Origin: Rosa chinensis
Taxonomy: Eukaryota; Streptophyta; Magnoliopsida; Rosales; Rosaceae
Direction: 5' to 3'
Assembly (NCBI RefSeq): GCF_002994745.2
Contig: NC_037092.1
Span: 88,264,398-88,328,397, forward strand
Length of the DNA stretch: 64,000 nucleotides
Shown: one piece after another, positions 46,531 through 58,447 of the stretch
Layout: each line of letters opens with the position of its first letter
How positions within the stretch are numbered: position 1 is the first letter of the stretch
Position numbers and translations under genes: made by a program
Notes under the pieces: generated by a model
Database searches by the model: none
Told to the model about the DNA's origin: nothing
Seen by the model: only the letters and a program-made list of their open reading frames with translations

Positions 46531-46708
46531 TGTTGAAGGATATCGACATAACGTGTGCCTCTACAAACTAGGGTTTAGAGTTGTAATAGGAATGTGTTTT
46601 AGGTATTCAATTGTAATCGGATTCTATTACCTTTTGGGTACCTTGTAACTCCCTATTTAAAGGGCTCCTATTATCAATGATAACACACAATTCTATTCTC
46701 CTACAACA
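46531..46708 (+). mobile_element. Copia (Ale-like) 3' LTR
   Basis: Partner of 40678-40855; about three differences in 178 bp. Confidence 0.9.
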
Positions 46709-46713
46709 CAATC

Positions 46714-48483
46714 AAGCGTATCAAAAGCCTTGCAGATGTCAAACTTGATGGCAATGTTCCCTCCTTGATAACTACGATCCAGAAGATTAATACACTCAAA
46801 TATTGTTATAATAGGATATGCAATTGAGCGCCCCTTGATAAAAGCACTTTGATGAGGGGATATGATCTGAGAGTTAATCGGGCTTAGATGGTCAGCTAAA
46901 ACCTTCGTAATGATCTTGAACACAAAATTAGCTAAGGTAATAGGCCGCGATTGAGTAACAGAGTCTGCGCGCCCCTTGAACTTTAGGGATCAAAACCATA
47001 AAGTTTGGCAAAATATAGCTCTGAGAAAAAAACCTTGAACCGCGGAAACAACATCTTGTCCCACAATTGACCAAGAACAAGAATAAAAGACCCCTCCAAA
47101 ACCATCAGGACCCGGGACACTTGAGTGATCCATAGAACACATCACCTGGTAAATCTCATCAGAAGAAGGCATAGCGGTCAACGCATTGTTTTCTAAATTT
47201 GAAACAAGGCAAGGGATGGTACGGTCAACCAGCCCAGTGTCCACCACAATAGGATCAACAGTAAAAAGAGAATTAAAATAGTCAATAATATGACCACTTA
47301 CTTCTTTAGGGTCCTCAAGTATTCTATTTCCATCTCTCATAACAGACAAGGATTGCTTCAGTTTACATTACCTTCACCATAGAATGGAAAAAAGAAGTGT
47401 TTCTATCTCCACTAGAAAGCCAATTAATATGAGATTTATCACAATAAAATTTCTCTTGAGACTCAAGGGCAACATTTACACGAATAGTAGCATCATCTTC
47501 ACGTAAGAACCTATCTTCAGAGGGCCCCAAATTTGAAATTTCAAGCTGAACTTCCTTCAAATCAGCAATTGCTGACTCAACATTAGCATTGACATCCCCA
47601 AATTCATTTTTATTCCATGCTCGCAGCTTGTGCTTCAGGACACGAAGTTTGCAGGCTAAAACAAATATTGGACAAGCAAAGAACTGAAAAGACTTCCAAA
47701 CTTCATCAACCACATAAATAAAACCCGGATGATCGAACCACATGCGTTAGAAACGGAATTGAGCCTTTGGAACATTTAAAATCTTAGAAAAGAAAACTAG
47801 TAGCTGGCAGTGATCTAAAGATGTTCGCAGAAAAGTGGAGCAATCCAAAATAGGCCAAGCATCCATCCATGCAAAATTGGAAAGGCACCTATCGAGCCGC
47901 ATTTCCACTTGAGCTCTAATACCCCTCTTGATAGTCCATGTAAAAGGCATACGTACCCTTTGTAGGGAGCTGGATAAGATCACAATTAGTCATCATTTCT
48001 TGGAATACAGAACAAGAAGCCTGCTTGGGAAGAACTCCTCCTCGTTTTTCATGAGAACCCAGCACACAGTTAAAGTCTCCCAAAACCAACCAAGGCCCAT
48101 GGACAAAAGATGTACTGACCTGCTGCAAATCCAACCATAATTGACGACGGCCAGTGATTGTTGTTTTGGCATAAACCCAAGTGATAATACAATTGACTAA
48201 ATCCAAAGTGCAAGACATAGTGCTGAGCAGTAGCCAAAATAAGAGAAACATGCATATTCGGATTAGCAAGAAGCCAAATATTTGCTGGTTACTCACCGCA
48301 GTCATTAGCTGCAACTGGGAAAAGACTAATAGAACGCCAAAATGAGTATTTAATAAAATTTAACTCAACAAAAGGTTCAGAGAGACCAATGAACATTGGT
48401 TGATGACGCCGCACAATTTGTTTGAAAACCCAATGCGTGGGAGCATTACCCAATCCCCGGGCATTCCAAAACATAATCTTCAT
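46714..48483 (-). pseudogene. LINE ORF2, endonuclease and first half of reverse transcriptase
   Basis: Starts MKIMFWNARGLGNAPTHWVF at 48483, the AP-endonuclease entry typical of plant L1 ORF2. Further endonuclease blocks are WLVLGDFNCVLGSHEKRGG and a terminal LDHCQLLVFF, where the usual Ser of SDH is Leu. RT begins at 47349-46693 with PGPDGFGGVFY, SAFIKGRSIAYPI and IAIKFDICKAFDTLDC, and is cut by the Copia at 46708. Several frame breaks (near 48290, 47745, 47355, 46960). Confidence 0.88.
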
Positions 48484-48836
48484 AAATTCAAATGATTGAT
48501 AAGTTGCCTAGATAAGTAGGACGCTCATCTTCTGCCTCTGCACGTAGCATATCTTCCTTCTGTTTCTTTTTTAGTTTCTTAACTTGAGATTTGGAGAGAA
48601 CCATCCTCATGCCATTATCAAGCTGATTAGTAATTCCCTTGTCAAGAGGACTAGTTCCGTGATCCTCTCACTGTAAGGAAGAACTTCGTGAATTTTCTAA
48701 ATTTACACTCATCATACCTGGCTCCAAGTCTTTTGAAATTACAGGAGAGCTTGTGGCCAACCCCCTAGTATTGTCGTCTAGAACAACATCACTCCCAAAT
48801 GACATTCCTTCAGTAACATGTTTCAATCCTTCCACA
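48484..48836 (-). pseudogene. LINE ORF1, C-terminal end
   Basis: Minus-strand continuation of ORF1 after the CACTA insertion. It ends MRMVLSKSQVKKLKKKQKED and RAEAEDERPTYLGNL with a stop shortly before the ORF2 start. An in-frame TGA near 48670 breaks it. ACA at 48834-48836 is the CACTA target duplication. Confidence 0.7.
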
Positions 48837-49330
48837 CACTAGGCCAATAATTCAATCAGACGACAGTTTTTCACTGTCGTCTGATTATAGGGGCTGCTGT
48901 TGTCTATCTCAATACCGTCTGATACATGAATCAGACAATACCATGAAACTGTCGTCTGATAAAGTTTAGCACAACAGCAGCAGCTTACATGGCTGTTGTC
49001 TGAACACCAGTTAGAACAACATCAATGAGTATCTTAACTCTTGTACAAATTAATTTCAGACAACAGCTGCTAGAGGAGAGAAACTTGTGAAGAATAGTCA
49101 GAAAACATTGGCTTGTAAATAAACTGTTGTCTGAATGAAGCTTGTACATCATCTGACTAGCTGGTTACTATTGATTGAGTACAAACAAGATGACAAAAAA
49201 TTGAAGATAGCATTGTCTGTTTGTATTTGATAGTACAAGTTTCTTAAAAAACTGTTGTTTGAGTTTTTAACAGACAATGGTTTTGATATAGAGTCTTGTT
49301 GTGTTGAAATGGCTCCAACAACATGCTATC
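48837..49330. repeat. CACTA left terminal and subterminal repeats
   Basis: Ten or so copies of a (T)CAGAC(G/A)AC motif in direct and inverse orientation, several of them paired into short palindromes around TTTTTCACTG-like spacers. Confidence 0.8.
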
Positions 49331-50409
49331 CATTTAGTTGTGTTTAACTCCCTTGGACAATTGTTTTTACTTAGTTGAGAGTGGTATGAAAGTGACTATA
49401 TTTTACTGAAAGCAACTTTGATACATATAATAAACTCCAATAGATCCAACAAAAATAATTTCATAAAGCATTAATCCATTTCATTAGCTTAACAAGCTCT
49501 CAAGATTCATAAGGTTTACATGATGATAAAGAATAATACAATTTGCTGGGTGTTCCAAGCTTGATCTCCCAATGACTGCACATTGCCTTTCATTTCCACC
49601 ATCTCAGTTCAAAGCCTTGAGTAATTTGATACAAAACTTCTCCGAAGTGGTTGATCTGCAAACAATAGCAAAGATGTTGCGATTAAGGAGTAACAATAAA
49701 GGAGAATGCATATGCCAACTGCAACAATATTCTGGGCAAGTATTTCCAACATTTTGTCAGCAATCAAAGAGAATGCATATACCAAAATTGGACATCATGC
49801 ATCAGCACCAACTTTTAATAAAGTTATCTATAGTTTTTGTCCTTTACATTCAATTAGAGTTTAAGATTTTAAAATTTAACCTTTCATATTTGGTCCATTC
49901 TTTTTCCATGATGGCTTGTCTATGATTTCCTTGGGGCTCGTCTTTATATGTTTTCAGACCACCAACACTCTAAAACTAACACAGAATGATCTGAACATAA
50001 AAAATAAAATAAAAATCAAAACTATGCTGAAATGAGAACTGAAGTGGCAATCAAAGACATAAGTATCAATTTAGCTTCTGAGAGCTAAATTTTCCAATTC
50101 TGGAACTTGCAGAAGATAAAGAAAAGAAAATATATGCAAGATACATGTGATAGGTTTATTTTCTTGCGTACTGAAAAGTAAAGATAGAAAAAGAAATGCA
50201 AGTTTGATATAATGGAAAAGTAATTAAATCTCGATATAATGTCTGATAGACCATACACTGATAGACCATACATAAACTGATCGACCATTGCTGCATGCAA
50301 GAAAGGCTTTTATTTATGGGAGCAGGTCCATTCACTTGAACTTCAAAGAATAGACACAAAAGAGTTATTCAATTTTATGGCACATGACAATGAGGAAAAG
50401 TGTATATAC
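49331..50409. other. CACTA interior, no gene recognised
   Basis: AT-rich. Part of it (50340-50409) is homologous to 14990-15055 in the older CACTA remnant. No further ERD2 exon could be read. Confidence 0.45.
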
Positions 50410-50529
50410 TTACCCCAGAAAGAAAACATATTGCCCTATCAAATTGTCCACATTTCCACTTCGTTGTAGCAAAACTAATTGTGGAATAATTACAACTGCC
50501 TCCAAGTATATTGAAAATGCCCAGAAGAC
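50410..50529 (-). pseudogene. ERD2: ERD2 (KDEL receptor) exon captured by the CACTA
   Basis: On the minus strand this exon reads VFWAFSIYLEAVVIIPQLVL and then LQRSGNVDNLIGQYVFFLG, ending at a good donor (G|GTAAGT). It matches the segment of plant ERD2 spanning transmembrane helices near the middle of the protein. ERD2 is the Golgi receptor that returns HDEL-tagged proteins to the ER. Frame and splice donor are intact here. The other ERD2 exons are absent, so this is a captured fragment, not a gene. A decayed copy is at 14873-14990. Confidence 0.85.
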
Positions 50530-51019
50530 CTGAAATAGTTCTACTTCAGCATCAGAAGTACACTATGTTGCAGTGCACCATTATGGCTTAGGGAAGTTGG
50601 TGCAAGGACATATGCGAGAACAATTAAATTCTTACAAAATATATCCGGGACCAAGAATCAAACTTCCAAACATTAATTCTTGCCAGAATATAATTATTGG
50701 TATTATAACTATACAAAATTAAAGTAAGAAGTCTCAGTCAATTTCCAGTCATAGCAATGAATAATAAGCACTATCACAAAGCCAAAATTATCCCCCTAGG
50801 CTTTAACTGGTATATCAATCGTAAAATGAATAATACCCTGATCATGTCTCAATAGGTAATACATTAGAACTTGTATCAAGGCTTTCAAGTTTCAAACCCA
50901 ATAGAAGTTGGAAAGCTAAAATATGGGAGAACTTTTAAAGCTCCAGAGCCCAAAATGCAGCACAAAGCCAAGATAGAGAATAGTTAAATACTGAACAACA
51001 GTTCTAAACATACCGTGAG

Positions 51020-51500
51020 TTCCACTAGCTAGATCAATGACTGTTCTCGAGCTTCTGCCAATTCAAGATAGATATGTTTTAGTTTATATTTTAAGAATCC
51101 AGTGAAGTTCAGGGTTCCAATTATAAGAAGGAAATAGTACCTTTTCCAAGAACAATTATATGGATGAGAGACAAATTGACAGAAAAAAATAACAAAGGAG
51201 TGAGTCACAGAGAAAAGATTATACCTTACAAGCGTCACCTTACCTGGATCTCCTTCCACAATTCGAGCATTAGTCCTCACCTGCTTCCAAAAGGAACATA
51301 CAAAAATTAAACATAAAGAATACCCTACAAAAGAAATTAAGCATGTTATTTGTATAGTACTTCACCAGCAGCAAATATGTACTTTTTTCTAGTAGGACAG
51401 TACTCACCAAGCAATCTAATTAATGACCAATAGAGAGAGGCCCGCTCAGACAAAATGCAATGTAGTAGAATGAACTACCAACTTCCTGCAAGCAAATAAT
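51020..51500 (-). pseudogene. Further exon-like fragments in the CACTA, source unknown
   Basis: On the minus strand, three short open pieces have splice-like borders. One is near 51490-51410 (after ttgcag, EVGSSFYYIAFCLSGPL, ending before gtgagt). One is near 51281-51246 (VRTNARIVEGDP, between gcttccaaaag-type acceptor and gtaagg). One is near 51053-51013 (ARTVIDLASGTH, then gtatgt). I do not recognise the source gene or genes. They may come from a locus different from ERD2. Confidence 0.35.
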
Positions 51501-52359
51501 AAAGGTATTCAGAAAAACACATTCTAAGGAACATTTAAGTACGTCCACCAGTAAAAGAGTACTTTCACTTATATGGTCATTGAAGGCAACAAAATATCAT
51601 TCACATTCACACAAACAGCCATCAACTTCGCAATCAGGTAAGTTATGAAGTGATTAATTTCCAGTGTACATAAGATTTCTTATTTTCATATTCACATTAC
51701 ATACAATCAAATATATTTTGTCACACAAATAACCATAGCTGACTGTGAATAAGAGTTCTGATTTTCAGATAAACAGCATATTTGATAGTGCAAATAAAAA
51801 ATAGTAAACAAATTAAACCCAGTCATTTTCCAATTCCAGGTATCAATAGTGAAAAACCTGAAGGTTCATGAACCCTTGAAACTTCTTTACAAACAAACAA
51901 AACCTCTTGTATGAGCTGGAGCTACGCAAAACCTACAGATTTTATTTTTCATTCCAGCAATTAAGACAACAACATAAACCAAATGGCTTGTTTCAATTGA
52001 ACCACAATTCATGTGAAACAACAATATCCCAAAATGGCTTCGATTCAAACACAATATCCCAAACAGTCAATTTCATAAACATAATAAAAAAGAAACAAAA
52101 ATTTCAAAAGACCCAGTCAAGAAACCCAAACAATTTCAACATGTATCAATCAATTCAGAAATCCAACAAAGAAAGAAGAAAAAAATAAAAAGGAAGAACT
52201 TAGTTTGATTGAGATTGTACGTTTGAAGATAGGTGGAACTGCGGTGGTGGTATGCTCGTCAGGACTGGCGGTCATTGCGGTGGTGGTCGACTGGCGGTCA
52301 CTGCGGTGTGAGAGAGAGCTGAGAGTACGATTTATTAGACTGAGACAGAGAGGGAGAGG

Positions 52360-52360
<1 letters not shown>

Positions 52361-52414
<54 letters not shown>
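52361..52414. repeat. (GA)n microsatellite
   Basis: About 27 GA units. On the minus strand this is (CT)n lying upstream of the exon-like pieces, like a plant 5' UTR, so it may be the captured leader of a source gene. Confidence 0.85.
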
Positions 52415-52416
<2 letters not shown>

Positions 52417-52598
52417 TCTCAGAGAGAGAAAGAGGATGTCTTAAGGTCGAAGGTTGAGGCTAGGGCGCGCTAAGGACTAAGGGCCGATAAGATTGAAAGT
52501 GATTTTCAAAGAGAGAGGCGGGAGCTCTGGTTTTTTGGTCAAATGGAGAGGGAAAGAGTTTAATTTTTTATTTTTGTCCAAAGTGTTAAAAATCTAAC

Positions 52599-52806
52599 TG
52601 CAGAAAATGATATTTCGATATGTTGATGTTTACAAATGTACACATATATAGCAGTGAGATACTACTGGTACAATGCAACCATTAAACTCTATTTTCAGCT
52701 ATAATCAAAATTGATATGCAATTATAGCATAATCAAAATAGCCTATGTATTCAATGGAGGAGAATCATATGGCTGGAGTTTAGGAGAAGATTTAGCTTCT
52801 CTAACA
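52599..52806 (-). mobile_element. Nested Copia 3' LTR
   Basis: Partner of 59559-59766, about eight differences in 208 bp. Confidence 0.9.
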
Positions 52807-54190
52807 TCCCTCCTCAAACTTGGCGGTTCTGGACAAACAAGTTTGCCAGAAAAGAGAAGATGACGAGACTTGTGAAGCGGTTTGGTGAGTAAATCAGCAG
52901 GCTGATCAATGGAAGGAATGAAGCAGACACGGTGACTGCCAAGAGCAACCTTTTCACGAACATAATGATAGTCCAGTTCAATGTGTTTGGTGCGAGCATG
53001 AGACACAGGATTAGACGCCATATAGGTAGCACTTAGATTATCACAATGCAAGAAGATGGGGAACTGAATGTTAGCATGGAGTTGATACAGCAGATAGCCC
53101 AACCAAGTAGTCTCTGCGTAGGCATGAGCAAGAGAACGACATTCCGACTCGGCACTCGATCGAGCAATAGTAGGCTGCTTCTTGGAGCACCAAGAGATCA
53201 AATTGGAGCCAAGATACACAAGATAACCGGATGTGGAACGACGGGAGTCAGGGCAGCCCGCCCAATCCGCATCAGAATAAGCAGAAATATGAACCGGTTG
53301 CTTCTGAGGCGCAAAAAATAAGCCATCACCCAAGGTGCCTTTGACATAGCGGAGGATGCCTTTCACGACAACCAGATGAGGGTCACAAGGCTTACTCATA
53401 AACTGGGAAACCGAGTTGACCGCAAAAGCGATATCCGGACGGGTAATTGTGAGATATTGTAAGGCACCCATAAGTGCACGAAACTCTGTGGGATTGGCAA
53501 GTAAAGCACCTTGAGTGGTAGTGAGGTTATGTTTGCCAGACATAGGGGTATTGACTGGCTTACTGAGCAACAAATCATGCTTGGAAAGAAGATCATAAGC
53601 ATATTTCATTTGATTAATATGCAGGCCAGGGGAGACGATATGAACTTGCAAACCAAGAAAGTAGTGCAGGGACCCCAAGTCTTTAATATCAAAACAGCGA
53701 CCAAGGGCATCAAAGAAGCTCTGGAGAAGACCATCATTACTGCCCATAACCACAATATCGTCAACATACAGCAAGAAATGAATAGTGTCTTGACCGTGGT
53801 GAAAGATGAACAAAGAGGAATCTGCCAAACTGACAACAGAAAAAAGCTCATTCTCTGGAACCATGCCCGAGGAGCCTGTTTAAGGCTATAAAGTGCCTTG
53901 TGGAGCTTACAAACATGAGTTGGCCTAGTTTGATCAATAAAACCAGGAGGTTGAGTCATGTATACTTCCTCCGTAAGAAAACCATGGAGAAAAGCATTCT
54001 TGACATCTAATTGGCGAAGAGACCAACCACGAGACACAACAAGACTAAGAACAGTACGGGTTGTAGCAGGTTTGATTACAGGGCCAAAAGTTTCTTGAAA
54101 ATCAATACCTTGCTATTGATGGAAGTCCTTAGCCACAAGACGTGCTTTAAAGCGGTCGACTGAGCCATCCGGATTGCGCTTCACCCTAAG
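52807..54190 (-). pseudogene. Nested Copia RT (second part) and RNase H
   Basis: From the solo LTR edge: RT block [20 protein letters not shown] and [16 protein letters not shown] frameshift near 53870 follows, then [14 protein letters not shown] (YVDD intact) and GILRYVKGTLGDGLFF. RNase H has SAYSDADWAGCPDSRRSTSG, SSAESECRSLAHA and HCDNLSATYMASNPVSHART, ending near 52743. The RNase H catalytic residues are present. Confidence 0.9.
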
Positions 54191-57041
54191 TGACAGGACC
54201 CGCCCTGGATTTCACCTTGAAATCCGAAGTGACCCTGCGGGGCCCACCTTAGAAGAAATTCTACCAAAAATTTGGCGGAACTTCCCCTAAAATGGGCTAC
54301 CCAAACCTGTAGAAAACATTTACACTTCTCAATCAATTCCTCCTTATGCTCCTGGAGCCGCCCTGCTCCCCAAATCAACATCAGTCTCCAATTCACAAAA
54401 CACACATCTCAACTCGAATATCATAAATCCCATAGGTAATCAGAGCAATTCTAACAGAAAGGTATAAGAGGAAAACCTAATTCAACGGCAGATGCGGAAG
54501 CCATGCTGTTGACTATGCCTCAACTCCGTGTACGCCCGACCTCAACCAATTCGCCTGCAAACTGGGCATTTGAAACCGAAGGGCCCAGGGGAAAGTACAT
54601 AAAATACGTTAGCATGAGTGGACAAAAATAAACAATTTTTAAACCAAATGGATTTTATACTTTCCCACATTTATTTCCTTAAAAACTCTCGATGCATGCA
54701 ACGATTTAGAAAACAAATCACGAGAAGCTCCGCTCAAGAAAAACCGACTAGCCCCGCTAGTCACAAACAACTGAGAGGAAAGATCGAAACTCCGATACTC
54801 AACAGGATAAGACCAGCCCCGCTGGTTACACGGAAATCAGACTAGGCCCCGCTAGTCGAGAAATGATAGGATATGGGGAAGAGATATCACCATACGGGAA
54901 ATGGAGCCTCCCAGGCTCTACCTACCCTCAACTGCCACTCACACATAGATTGTGCGAGGAGGAGAACTAATAACCTCAACTTCCACTCACACATAGATTG
55001 TGCGAGGAGGAGACCAAATAACCTCGACTGCCACCCACGTGAGGAGGAGAATAAATCACCTCTACTGCCACTCACCAACACAAAGTAGGTGAGGAGGAGA
55101 ACAAGCTACCTCAACTGCCACTCACCAACACAAAGTCAGTGAGGAGGAGACCTAATCACATAACCCGCGTATGGTGAGGAAAAATCATCGAAAACCAGTA
55201 AATCCATGTAGCTTCCCCACATTTCTCACGAGATAAAACCATGTATTCAACGACGTGACCCCGCACGCCAAGATTACTCTCAATCTCAAAATGGATAAGT
55301 GAGAAATAGGAATAAATCGACGGCATGTCCCACACGCCCAAATTATTCTCATATCCGTAACCGAAACCGGAAATTAGTATAAGCAAATCCCATTTCCAAA
55401 AAATCTCTCAAAATCTCCAAGAAACCAACCAAATCCAAAATCCTTAATTAGGCATTCCCGATGCCAAAATCGAAAGTCAATAAACAATTGAGAATATCCA
55501 ACTCCATCGAAAACTCATCTCGAAAATCTTCCAAGAACTTAACTTGGTGATTAGGGATATACTTAATTCCGGAAAATTACCTCGGAAATAAGCAATTTGT
55601 CAAATAATATTATAAATCATAATCAACCTTTGAAACTCATTATCAAGAGCAAATCCACGAGATAAACCGAGATCGAATTTCCGAAAATCAAATCATTTGC
55701 TCAATAAGTAATATGATTAAAACTAGAGCATTATTTAAGAAAATAATTGCATGCATCAATATTTAAAAATAAAAGTCCACTCACAGTACTATTCTGACGA
55801 TCACGCATTCGTGTTCCGTCATCGAGCAATAGCTCGGTACGTCCTCCTGTACACAATTATATTCCGTGAATAATTCTTCAATAATTTAATACAATTCCTA
55901 AAATCAATTCCTCATAATTTCACCTCCCAATTCTCCTCGGATTTAGCCCAAATTATACCATTAATACCAATTCGTTAATTTAAAGGTTCCAAGGCAGAAC
56001 CGAGAGATATCTGACGGTCGGATTCTCGTAATTCGATAATCGAAACCCTAAACTCCAAAATTCATAAATAATTCCAAGTTTCTCCAAAAATTACCAAACT
56101 TCACATACAAGCTCTACGCAATTTATAGGATTTAAAGGACTAAAAACCGGAATTAAAACACCGCCTTACGCGCCTTCACGCGCCACCTACAGTGGCGGCG
56201 CGTGGGGCTCACGCGCCGGTGGCCACCACCTCCAATGGTCACCAAATTTCAGCAGCGCCACCTACTCATCAGACCCAACATTTTTCTCAACCACAACACA
56301 AACCAATTTTACCTTTAAGAACTCCAATTCGGCCTGTGAAAAATTTCCAGAAAAATCCCAAACCCTAGGATCGGGCTTTCCTTGATTCTCCTTCCATGCT
56401 ACAAATCGCGGCTCAAGGCTAGGGGGGAAATGATCCTTGGCAAAAACCCCGCCTTCGACGCTTGTTTGGTGGCCGGAAACGGCCAGAATCTCCGGAAATC
56501 GACGAAACCTCCGTTTAGCTACAGTGGACTTCTTGGCTCAAATCCGAGCTCCTCCGGCCGAGCCACCGCAAAACACCACCCCAGGCATGACAAGGAGGAG
56601 GAGGCGAGCTTGCCGATGCCCGGATTCCGTCATGGGGTGGCCGGAAACGAAAGAATTCGCCGGTGGAAGAAAACGGCAGAAGGGGAAGGAAAATCGGGGA
56701 AGAGGAGAAAGAAAATTCAGTAGATTTCCGAAAATGGAAATCTACCACAGTAACTCAGCTATTTATAGAAAGTTACCGTAAACAGTGACCATAAACAGTA
56801 ACTTTAATCTTTCGCTTATAACTTTCGCGTACGAACTCCGATTTTAGCGTACCACATATGCACGCGCTCGATTTAACGTCCTCTACAACTTTCATGAAGG
56901 AAGTTTTCTCAAATTTTGGCCCAATCAAAAAGTCAACTTTTAGGGCCACTAAAATACCGAATTAGGGTAAAAAGTGAAAGTAGTTGTCGTTTACCGTCCA
57001 AATGACTAGTAAACGGGTAAGTGAAGATATGGGATGTTACA
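54191..57041. mobile_element. Solo LTR of the second family, copy B (2851 bp)
   Basis: TGACAGGACCCG...GGGATGTTACA with a perfect 5-bp duplication CTAAG (54186-54190, 57042-57046). Homologous along its length to 23667-26329. Carries the palindromic minisatellite at 54930-55152. It splits the RT frame of the nested Copia exactly; that frame resumes in phase on the other side if the insert and one CTAAG are disregarded. Confidence 0.88.
54930..55152. repeat. Palindrome-rich minisatellite in solo LTR B
   Basis: Five imperfect units of about 45 bp with CCACTCACACATAGATTGTG-type or CCACTCACCAACACAAAGT-type cores closed by GTGAGGAGGAGA. Each unit can form a small hairpin (CCACTCAC against GTGAGGAG). 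Confidence 0.75.
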
Positions 57042-58447
57042 CTAAGAACCCATTTGCAGCCAACTATGTTCTGAGCCGGAGAGAAGGGAACCAGAGACCA
57101 AGTGTTATTCTTCATGAGAGCATTGATTTCTTCTGTCATGGCAGCACGCCACTCTGCTTTCTTTGAAGCTTGAGAATAACAGGTGGGTTCGACAAAGTCA
57201 ACCAAGGTTAGGAGAGCTCGAGGAATGGGGTACCTGATTGTGCCGTCAGTTCGAATTCTGGGTTGGTGAGTACTATCCCGGAGTCGTGTGACCATGGGGT
57301 GGTGTGGAGGAGCTGGGCTCATAACAGGCGCTGGAGGAGGCGGGCTCACAGCAGGCGCTGGAGGAGGTGGGCTCGCAGCAGGCACCGGAGGTGGTGGGCT
57401 CAGTTCAAGCGCCGGAGGAGAAGTCATAGATGGCGACAGAACCGGAGATAAAGGGTCAGCTACAGATGCGGCTGCTGATGGTAACGGATCCCGAGCTGGA
57501 GGGTCAGCTGCAGAGTAAAGAGATGAAGGTTCTAAAAGCGAAGTGGGATGTGAAGCAGCGTCGGGTAGAGGAGCAATCGGCGCTATGGTCGGGATAGGAG
57601 GAGAGATCGGCGTTGTGGTCGGAAATGGAGGAGAGATCAGCACTGTGGCAGGCGCAGTCGTTGGGCGACGACGGTAGGCTGCAGACGGCGACGGAACTGG
57701 TGCAGGGATGAGAGAAGGCCCCTCGTTGACGGCGATGGGCTGGTAATGAGCGACGGGGGTAGGCCGGGGACGGCGGTGGTAGGTGATGATGGGGGCAAGC
57801 GATGTAGGGATTGATGGAGGCGTGGTTGGGTCTGATGATGGTGATGCCGAGATAGAATCCTGAAGGGAGGAATTGGGCTGAAAGCTTGGGCTGCCAGGCA
57901 ATTGGGCCTCTGGAGCAACATTTAGGTTTGGGCTAGACAAAGAAGTGAGCTCCAATGTGCTTGAGGCCTGAGTAAGCTGGTCCTGTAAACTTTTATAAGG
58001 AAAATGTGATTCATTAAATATTACGTGCCTAGAGATATAGACACGACCAGTGCGGGGATCAAGACAACGATAACCTTTATGGTGAGGGATGTAACCTAGA
58101 AAAACACACTCAAGACTACGACTAGAGAGTTTATTAGAGACATAAGGACTGAGATAAGGGAAACAAGAACAACCAAAGACTCGAAGAGAGGAATAAGAAG
58201 GTGGACTCCCATAAAGACGAGTATGTGGTGTATCCCAGTTAAGAACAGGTGTAGGAAGAATATTAATGAGGTAAACGGATGTTAACATGGCTTCAACCCA
58301 AAGATGATGTGGAGCTCCTGAAGTAAGAAGGAGGGTGTGAGCCATGGTGGCAATGTGGCGATGTTTATGCTCGGCAAGACCATTTTGTTGTGGTGTGTGA
58401 GGACAAGAAAATCTCTGTTGAATGCCCAAATTCAGTCCCATTGTCAC
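57042..58447 (-). pseudogene. Nested Copia integrase C-terminus, proline-rich linker and RT start
   Basis: A 504-residue frame begins within the integrase core (FSCPHTPQQNGLAEHKHRHI, carrying the catalytic Glu), then the typical YGSPPSYSSLRVFGCSCFPY and PHHKGYRCLDPRTGRVYIS. A long Pro/Ser/Thr/Ala-rich linker follows (about residues 170-400, with repeated SPPPPAPA). RT starts at AEWRAAMTEEINALMKNNTW and GCKWVL, where the solo LTR cuts in. The last part of that frame (below 57042) is solo-LTR sequence. Confidence 0.88.

Larger units (their letters stand above)
40678..46708 (+). mobile_element. Ale-like Ty1/Copia retrotransposon: open gag, ruined pol
   Basis: LTRs of 178 bp at 40678-40855 and 46531-46708 differ at only about three positions. 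CAATC flanks both ends (40673-40677, 46709-46713). PBS follows the left LTR (TTATCAGCACAAG) and a polypurine tract (CAAGGGGGAG, 46521-46530) precedes the right one. Leader of about 1.07 kb, open gag at 41930-43039, decayed pol at 43040-46325. Small LTRs and the PBS fit the Ale/Retrofit group. Confidence 0.9.

Noticed and set aside
52205..52444. 79-codon plus-strand frame ending in an Arg/Glu repeat
   Set aside because: Product of the (GA)n microsatellite; no family resemblance.
54930..55152. Regularly spaced palindromic repeats that could suggest a CRISPR-like array
   Set aside because: Eukaryotic solo LTR context, imperfect units with no unique spacers, and no cas genes. It is a minisatellite.
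57288..57518. Gly/Ala-rich plus-strand frame (GAGGGGLTAGAGGGG)
   Set aside because: It is the complement of the proline-rich linker between integrase and RT of the nested Copia.
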